Origin: Fennellomyces sp. T-0311
Taxonomy: Eukaryota > Mucoromycota > Mucoromycetes > Mucorales > Lichtheimiaceae
Length of the DNA stretch: 64,000 nt
NCBI GenBank assembly: GCA_025266875.1
Contig: JALLLT010000004.1
Span: forward strand, 1 to 64,000
Direction of reading: 5' to 3'
Of the stretch, positions 58,401-64,000 are shown in pieces. Made by a program: the position numbers and the translations under genes. Position 1 is the stretch's first letter. Every line of letters starts with the position of its first letter. Under the pieces are notes generated by a model. That model was not told where the DNA came from and did no database searches. It saw only the letters and a program-made list of their open reading frames with translations.

Positions 58401-60097
58401 CCGCCCAACCCCTTTGATGAGCGACAGCTTCCAGAGTTGCTCAATCAGTTGAATCCTGGCCAGCGTGAGATCTTTGATGCTATTGTGGCGGCGATCAATA
58501 GCAGTGAAGATCCACAGCACATTACTGAACCGAAGGCTTTCTTTGTCGACGGCCCTGGTGGTACAGGCAAGACATTTCTCTACAATGTCATTATCGCCTA
58601 CGTCAATTCCATTCGCAGGTTTGCAATCCCCGTAGCAACCTCTGGAATAGCCGCATTGCTTCTCCGCGGAGGAACGACTAGCCACTCGCGATTCGGTATC
58701 CCATTGAACCTTAACGCGCAGTCCACTTGCAATATCACTGTGCAGTCTCCTCGCGCTCACGACCTCCGGTACGCTGCCCTCATTATCTGGGATGAGGCAC
58801 CCATGATGCACCGCCATGGTCTAGAGGCTGTCAACCGACTCTTGCAGGATATTATGCGCACTGTCGACCCACGTCTTGGCAACGTACTTTTTGGTGGCAA
58901 AGTCGTGCTGATGGGTGGCGATTTCCGCCAGACTTTGCCCATAATCGTCCATGGTAGTATGGAGGAAACCGTGGGGGCTACCATCAAGAGTTCACGCGCA
59001 ATCTGGACACAAGTGCGTGTTATGCGTCTGACGACCAATATGCGTGTTCAGCGAGCAGCAGATGATGGTGATGCTGCTGAGGTAGAAGAGTTCACATCCT
59101 ACCTCTTGCGCGTTGGCGATGGGCTGGAGCCTACTAATGCCGGCAACGAGATTCAGCTTCCTGATGACTGGTGTCATGCTGTCTCTGGGCCAACTGCCGT
59201 TATTCGCAGCCTGTGGCCAAATCTGAACGAGCTCGCGACGACCACACCAATGGCGCTGATTACCTCTGCAATCTTGACGCCAACCAACGCAGTAGTAGGC
59301 TCGCTCAATGACCGTGCGATCGATATGCTGGACGGGGATGCACATATCTTTCGTTCGGTTGACGCGGTGATCGAGACTCCCGACCACATGGAGAACCTCT
59401 ATCCTCCGGAGTATATCAACTCGATCGACCTGCCTCAGCTCCCGCCGCATAGGCTTGCCCTCAAAGTTGGCATGCCTATAATGATGATCCGGAATGTCCA
59501 CCAAGCACAAGGATTATGTAACGGAACCCGATTGATTTGCCGACGCTTTTCGAGGAATCTGATCGAAGCTGAAATTGCAAACGGCGATCGTGCAGGTCAA
59601 TATGTTTAAACCTATTTACTTTTTTGTTCTCTAATCACTTTTTGCTAGGCAACGTTACATATATCCACCGGATCACCATCAACACTGATGACAGCTCTGC
59701 CTTGCCCTTCACCATGAGCCGCCATCAGTTTCCTGTCCGCCCAGCTTTTGCAATGACCATCAACAAAAGCCAGGGCCAAAGTTTGGAGCGTGTCAGCGTG
59801 TACCTCCCAAGCCCTGTCTTTGCACACGGCCAGTTGTACGTCGCTCTGTCGCGTGCAACATCCCGCGCTGGCATTGCCGTCCATTTTTTGGAGGATTCCA
59901 ACCCCAACCGCATCCTCCCACCTGCAACCGAACCAAACCCTCCGCCCACAGCAACACGCAACGTGGTGTATCGTGAGGTGTTTGCGGAAAACCCGCTGGC
60001 AGCCTTAGAGGCGCGGCGGCCTCAACAGCAGCAGCAACAAGAGCAGCCCCAGCAGCAGCCACAAGAGTTGCAACAAGAGCTGCAACAAGAGCAATAG
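55457..60097 (+). CDS. Helitron Rep/helicase, about 1,530 aa in the resolved exons
   Basis: Two main exons, 55457-59595 and 59649-60097, join at phase 1 (GTCAAT...TGCTAG). One or more 5' exons in the duplicated region upstream supply the N-terminus; an intron ending at 55456 fits GATGC|GTACGT. The N-terminal third has a cysteine pair region ([11 protein letters not shown]). The Rep nuclease of the HUH type follows: [14 protein letters not shown] (near 57040) holds the His-x-His metal site, and [13 protein letters not shown] (near 57440) carries the two tyrosines that cut and join DNA. A Pif1-like SF1 helicase ends the protein: Walker [14 protein letters not shown] (near 58550), Walker [22 protein letters not shown], and after the intron [14 protein letters not shown] and [10 protein letters not shown]. 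The tail is Gln-rich. All catalytic motifs are intact, so it could still be active. No OTU, endonuclease or RPA domain was seen. Confidence 0.95.
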
Positions 60098-60380
60098 CAG
60101 CAACAGCACTAAGTCTGCAATCCATTCCTTTCCTATGTTTTCTTCTTCTGCTCCATTATGATCCTTATATGCTTTCTTATGCTTCTGTACATGCCTCATC
60201 GATTCTTTTTCTTATGCCTTTCATGTTTTTTACGCAATGTCATTACTCGCTCCGCTTGCCTACCTATGCTGCACTTTACGTATATCACAATACAATAATT
60301 CTCTCTATGCTGCATTCGGGTGTCACGCCCTTCTTAAATAATGTTCCACACGAAAGCTTATTTCCTACTTCTTTCCAAAA

Positions 60381-60721
60381 ATGCCCATTCCTATTTGCGA
60401 TGCCTGCCAGGGCCCCTTACATGAGTCTTTGGACGAATGTCCAATGGCCCATGAGCTCATTGACGAAGACAGGGACATCTGTCGCTACTGCGGAGAGTTC
60501 GATCACGAAGAAGTAGATTGCCCTCTCAATCAGGATCCGTCGAACGATGAGGCTCCGGTCGAGAATGCTGTGTCGGCGGAGAGCGGTGATTCTGCAGTAA
60601 GAAAATACTACGTTGTTTCCCTGTGCACTTCGTTAACTTTTGCCATGAACTGAAGGAGGAAGACCTGCACCCGTTCTATCAGTCTGCATTCGATGACGCT
60701 GAAGAAGAGAATCATCAATAA
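60381..60721 (+). CDS. Small zinc-knuckle protein of the Helitron, 93 aa
   Basis: Exons 60381-60596 and 60656-60721 join at phase 0 (GTAAGA...CTGAAG). Two zinc-knuckle-like motifs are visible: CDACQGPLHESLDEC and CRYCGEFDHEEVDCP, the second a clean C-x2-C-x4-H-x4-C. The rest is acidic. Zinc knuckles bind single-stranded nucleic acid, so a helper that coats the transposing strand is a reasonable guess. The same sequence from about codon 49 on, including the donor and acceptor, is kept as a damaged remnant in the short copy (53000-53180). An unspliced reading would give 90 residues with a hydrophobic end. Confidence 0.6.
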
Positions 60722-60765
60722 AACAGTTTTTACTGCTTATAAAAGCTCGTGTCTAGGTATTTAAG

Positions 60766-60818
60766 ATGGCCGAGTCGTCACCTGTCGAGCAAAGCGAGAC
60801 AGGTGACGACTCGGCCAT
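60766..60818. repeat. Perfect 21-bp inverted repeat, 11-nt loop
   Basis: Arms 60766-60786 and 60798-60818 are exact reverse complements (the left begins ATGGCCGAGTCG, the right ends CGACTCGGCCAT) around GAGCAAAGCGA. The inner part shares CACCTGTC/GACAGGTG with the minisatellite unit. It lies 9 bp after the CTAG of the full element and is absent at the same place in the short copy. Confidence 0.95.
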
Positions 60819-60829
60819 AAAGTTTAAAT

Positions 60830-61520
60830 GACGAGCCGGCTCACCGTTGAATGACCCGCAGCGCAGCGAAGGGGATCATTCAGTCGAGCGTAGCGAGACA
60901 GGTGACGTGCTCATAAGCATAATAATGTACACAATAGCATTCCAATAGGGTTTAGGGTGTAGTTAGCATTTAGGATGTAGTTAATGACAATGCAGCTTTG
61001 CCACCGTGCAATATACAGTTGCTTTCCAAACCAAATTATCAAAACACTGCCATCCATCTACCCTAACCAGGTGGACTAATGTGTCATTACTATGGATAAC
61101 AAGCATGATGAGCCGGCTCACCGTTGAATGACCCGCAGCGTAGCGAAGGGGATCATTCAGTCGAGCGTAGCGAGACAGGTGACGTGCTCATAAGCACGAT
61201 AATGTACATAATAGCATTCCAATAGGGTTTAGGGTGTAGTTAGCGACAATGTAGCTTTGCCACTATGCAATAGACAGTTACCTTTTAAACGAGTTATCAA
61301 ACAGTGTCATCTATCTAGCCCAACCAGGTGAACTAATTGGTCTTTACTACGAATAATAAGCATAATGAGCCGGCTCACCGTTGGATGACCCGAAGCGCAG
61401 CGAAGGGGATCATCCAGTCGAGCGTAGCGAGACAGGTGACGTGCTCTTAAGAATGATAAGATACGCAATAGCATTCCAATAGGGTTTAGGGTATAGTTAG
61501 CCATTTAGGGTGTAGTTAGT
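60830..61520. repeat. Minisatellite, three units of 257-277 bp
   Basis: The same unit as in the first array, with landmarks at 60830, 61107 and 61364. The telomere-like AATAGGGTTTAGGGTGTAG or a variant closes each unit (near 60945, 61220 and 61475). Confidence 0.9.
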
Positions 61521-61640
61521 GACAATGCAGCTTTGCCACCATGCAATATACAGCGGCCTTTCAAACTGAATTATCAAACATTGCCTTCCAAACAAATTAT
61601 CAAACATTGCCTCTCAAAACACACCGGAGCGGAGCGAAAT

Positions 61641-61722
61641 AAAGTGCAGCCCAAAGGGTGCAGTGACACGCAGCGCAGCGGAGGGGCTCACAAACCCTGC
61701 GGCGAAGCGAAGGCTGCACTTT
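61641..61722. repeat. Terminal inverted block, copy 2
   Basis: AAAGTGCAGCC at 61641-61651 and GGCTGCACTTT at 61712-61722, nearly identical to the block at 54459-54540, mark the right edge of the repeated DNA. Unique sequence follows. Confidence 0.85.
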
Positions 61723-62354
61723 ATAAGTCTTAATAAAGTAATTATACCAGCGTTATCCAGCGACCGCCAGTTTATCCAGCAGCAACTGCAGTGCTTGGCG
61801 TGGCACAACTTGCAATTAAATATGTCAGATGTTAAATGATTACTGTCATTTACCCTGCGTATCTACATCTGGCTATATCGTTCTATCAAGCGTTATCATA
61901 TTTATCGGGCGCTTGCTAATTCGTACTGGCTCTATGTATGCTCACGCTTGGCAACTGCACGTACATAACCGATTGAGGGAAATGTTTATAGCGCCGTACT
62001 TGTATCGGTGCGTATCAACGATTAGCCTGCATCAAATGGATCTTCCACTGTGTTGTACTGTGCTGGATTGACATACGTCTTCGATCCAATCATTAGCACA
62101 GAATCGCCCATGTTTCATACGCTCCCCCCTCTGTCGTATCATCCATATTAAAAACTGAAACGAATTGCGCGGCAGATCGATGCTCGCGTCTTCCACAGGT
62201 GTAGAAAGCGTTTCACGCTCGATCCACGTGGAGGGCCATCCGTTCCACCCAGTCGATCCTTCCCACAGCTGTGTATAAAATGAGATGTACGTACATTTAA
62301 TCAAAAAATATAAACAGCAAAACTCTCTACATTTACAATCTTTTCGGGTTCCAC
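61723..62354. other. Unique flank right of the Helitron island
   Basis: A minus-strand frame (62304-62032) reads QLWEGSTGWNGWPSTWIERE and stays open for 90 codons with protein-like composition. It may be an exon or remnant of a host gene next to the insertion, but no family was recognised and no splice partners were found. The right end is the 3' flank of the phosphoglycerate mutase gene. Confidence 0.35.
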
Positions 62355-64000
62355 TTAGTTCTTTTCCAACAAGCTGTGGCCAGTCATCTCCTTTGGAATG
62401 TCCAAGCCCATGACATCCAAGATAGTAGGCGCAACGTCGGCCAAGGCGCCTTCAGCACCAGCCTTGAACTTGTACTTGTCCGAGGTCATGACGAAAGGAA
62501 CCTTTGCGCAGGTGTGGGCGGTGTGTGGGCTGGAATAGTCGTCCGAAAGCATCTTTTCGGCATTACCGTGGTCGGCAGTGACGAACAGGATATAGCCATG
62601 CTTCTTACATGCCTCGTAAATAGTACCAATGCCCTTATCCGTAGCTTCCACACCCTTGATGGCGGGCTCGTACTTGCCAGTATGGCCAACCATATCTGGA
62701 GGAGCAAAGTTGCACATGACAAACGGATATTTGCCAGTGGCGATTTCTTCGGCAACACGGTCAGCAACGGGTTGAGCACTCATTTCTGGTTGAAGATCAT
62801 AAGTGGCCACCTTGGGAGATGCGATCAATCCACGCTCTTCCTTTTCAAACTGAGCTTCGCTGCCACCGTTGAAGAAGAAGGTGACGTGAGCGTACTTTTC
62901 GGTTTCAGCAACGTGCATTTGAGGAACACCGTTCTTGGCCAACCATTCGGCCAAGACGTTGTCCATGCTCTGAGCCTCGAAGGCAACCTTGAATGGGAAA
63001 TCGCCCTTGTATTGAGTCATGGTGTAAAGGGCCAGGTTCTCGGGGACCTTGCTTTCGAATGGACAAGGAGCAATACCGAATGCCTGGGTAATTTCACGCA
63101 TACGGTCGGATCGGAAGTTGAAGAAGAAAAGAGTATCGTTATCCTTGACGCGACCGTCCTCCGACAAGATGATGGGCTTCAAGAATTCATCGGTTTCGCC
63201 AGCTTCGTAGTGCTCCTCGACAGTCTTGATGGCATCATCGCTGGCCTCACCCTTGCCTTCCGTCAATGCATCGAATGCAACCTGGATACGTTCCCAACGC
63301 TTGTCACGATCCATAGCATAGTAACGACCGACGATCGTTGCCAGCTTGCCGTATTCCAGACGATCCAAAGCCTCCAAGAGCGTCTTGAGGTAGGCTGTGG
63401 CGGATTTAGGAGAAGTGTCACGGCCGTCGCCGAAAAAGTGGACATACGTCTCGGGGACTTGGGCGGCTTTGGCGGCTTCCAACAATGAAATCAAATGGTC
63501 AATGTGAGAATGGACACCGCCGTCCGAAATCAAGCCCAAAAGATGAAGACGACCGTTGGTTGACTTTGCGCGCTCGAACGCACCCTTGATGTTTTCAATC
63601 TCGCCAAACTTGTTCTCCTTCACGGCAAGATCGATACGAACAATGTCCTAATCGGCGGAAGATCAATCATCTGATTTCACATTTAAAGTCACTTTTTTTC
63701 GCCGGACCCCTCCATCCAACAACGCCCGGTCCTCGCCACGACGAGTATCGTGCAAATAGATACCTGGTAGACAACCCGGCCAGCGCCAATGTTCAGATGG
63801 CCAACCTCGCTGTTGCCCATGAGTCCGTCAGGAAGACCGACGGACAGGCCATGAGCAGCAATATCAGTGTAGGCGTAGTTTTCCTTGAACTTGTCCATGA
63901 CGGGAGTTTCGGCGTTGCGGATCGCGTCACCCTTGGGGTCTTCGTTGGGCGAGACGCCCCATCCATCAATACAGATAAGACAGGCCTTCTCCTTGGGCTC
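62355..64000 (-). CDS. gpmI: Cofactor-independent phosphoglycerate mutase, 5' end outside window
   Basis: Two exons are seen, from the window edge to 63764 and 63647-62355, joined at phase 0 (GTATCT...GATTAG). The enzyme interconverts 3- and 2-phosphoglycerate in glycolysis and gluconeogenesis using two metal ions. It belongs to the alkaline-phosphatase superfamily. Visible motifs are ICIDGWGV (metal ligand Asp), [10 protein letters not shown] with the phosphoserine nucleophile, [65 protein letters not shown] and HTAHT. All catalytic residues are intact. About ten N-terminal residues lie outside the window, and 509 residues plus the stop are inside. Filamentous fungi and plants use this form, while budding yeast uses the unrelated cofactor-dependent enzyme. 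It lies 630 bp from the Helitron island, which is downstream of its 3' end and does not interrupt it. Confidence 0.97.

Larger units (their letters stand above)
54542..61722 (+). mobile_element. Autonomous Helitron-family element with Rep-helicase gene and 3' repeat block
   Basis: It starts TCTATATATAAAAGAAT directly after an A, carries the Rep/helicase gene and a small zinc-knuckle gene, and has a hairpin-like sequence followed by CTAG at 60753-60756 as in the short copy. Downstream come a 21-bp-stem hairpin, three 270-bp-type repeat units and the block ending GGCTGCACTTT at 61722, followed by A and then T of the flank. If the ends are at the TC and at ...TTA, the insertion lies between A and T, the Helitron rule. 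However, the 3' end is then not CTRR. If the end is CTAG, the next base is G rather than T. No inverted termini or target duplication were seen, as expected for rolling-circle elements. Confidence 0.9.

Noticed and set aside
62376..63488. 370-codon plus-strand frame opposite phosphoglycerate mutase
   Set aside because: It is antisense to a highly conserved enzyme; strong codon bias creates the open frame.
1..64000. tRNA, rRNA or CRISPR features
   Set aside because: I looked for cloverleaf-type B-box motifs and regular short repeats with spacers. The only regular arrays are the 270-bp minisatellites, which have no spacer structure.

Overview
This window looks like nuclear DNA of an early-diverging filamentous fungus, most likely a Mucoromycota mould. 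The evidence is short (about 50-70 bp) GT-AG introns in almost every gene, TATA and pyrimidine-rich promoters, no operon structure, and a gene set of fungal type: allantoicase, an Alr1-like CorA transporter, COQ1-like prenyltransferase, PX-PH-RhoGAP and a homeodomain factor. Species cannot be fixed from the sequence. No rRNA, tRNA, CRISPR array or bacterial-type feature was recognised.

Layout. 0-4.2 kb: an unrecognised three-exon gene with degenerate coding sequence before it, then a HET-domain gene broken by one in-frame TAG. 4.6-15.8 kb is gene-dense: a small PPPY membrane protein, a protein with an AF4/FMR2-like C-terminal domain, a CABLES-like cyclin-fold protein, a NIPA-type Mg2+ transporter and a PX-PH-RhoGAP protein. 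15.8-21.8 kb is gene-poor, with a 119-bp MITE and decayed coding traces. 21.8-28.1 kb is a housekeeping cluster: an odd COQ1-like protein, ornithine decarboxylase, a CorA/Alr1 transporter and allantoicase. 28-36 kb holds an intact paralogue of the broken HET gene and remnants of a leucine-rich-repeat gene. 36-52.2 kb holds a RING-H2 protein, a proline-rich coiled-coil protein, an MTH1/NUDT1 Nudix hydrolase, a homeobox gene, a CRAL-TRIO protein, a WWE-like protein and a Q-rich zinc-finger protein.

52.6-61.7 kb is a mobile-element island of two head-to-tail Helitron-family elements: a short deletion derivative followed by a full element encoding a Rep/Pif1-type helicase and a small zinc-knuckle protein. 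Each is followed by a minisatellite of roughly 270-bp units rich in short palindromes and carrying TTTAGGG-like motifs. The window ends inside a cofactor-independent phosphoglycerate mutase gene.

The housekeeping genes do not form one pathway. Two unrelated Mg2+ transporter families (NIPA and CorA) lie 13 kb apart, and ornithine decarboxylase (polyamine synthesis) and allantoicase (purine nitrogen recovery) are neighbours. Exon models were built by eye from splice consensus, reading phase and known family alignments. Those with exact phase agreement across all exons are given higher confidence.
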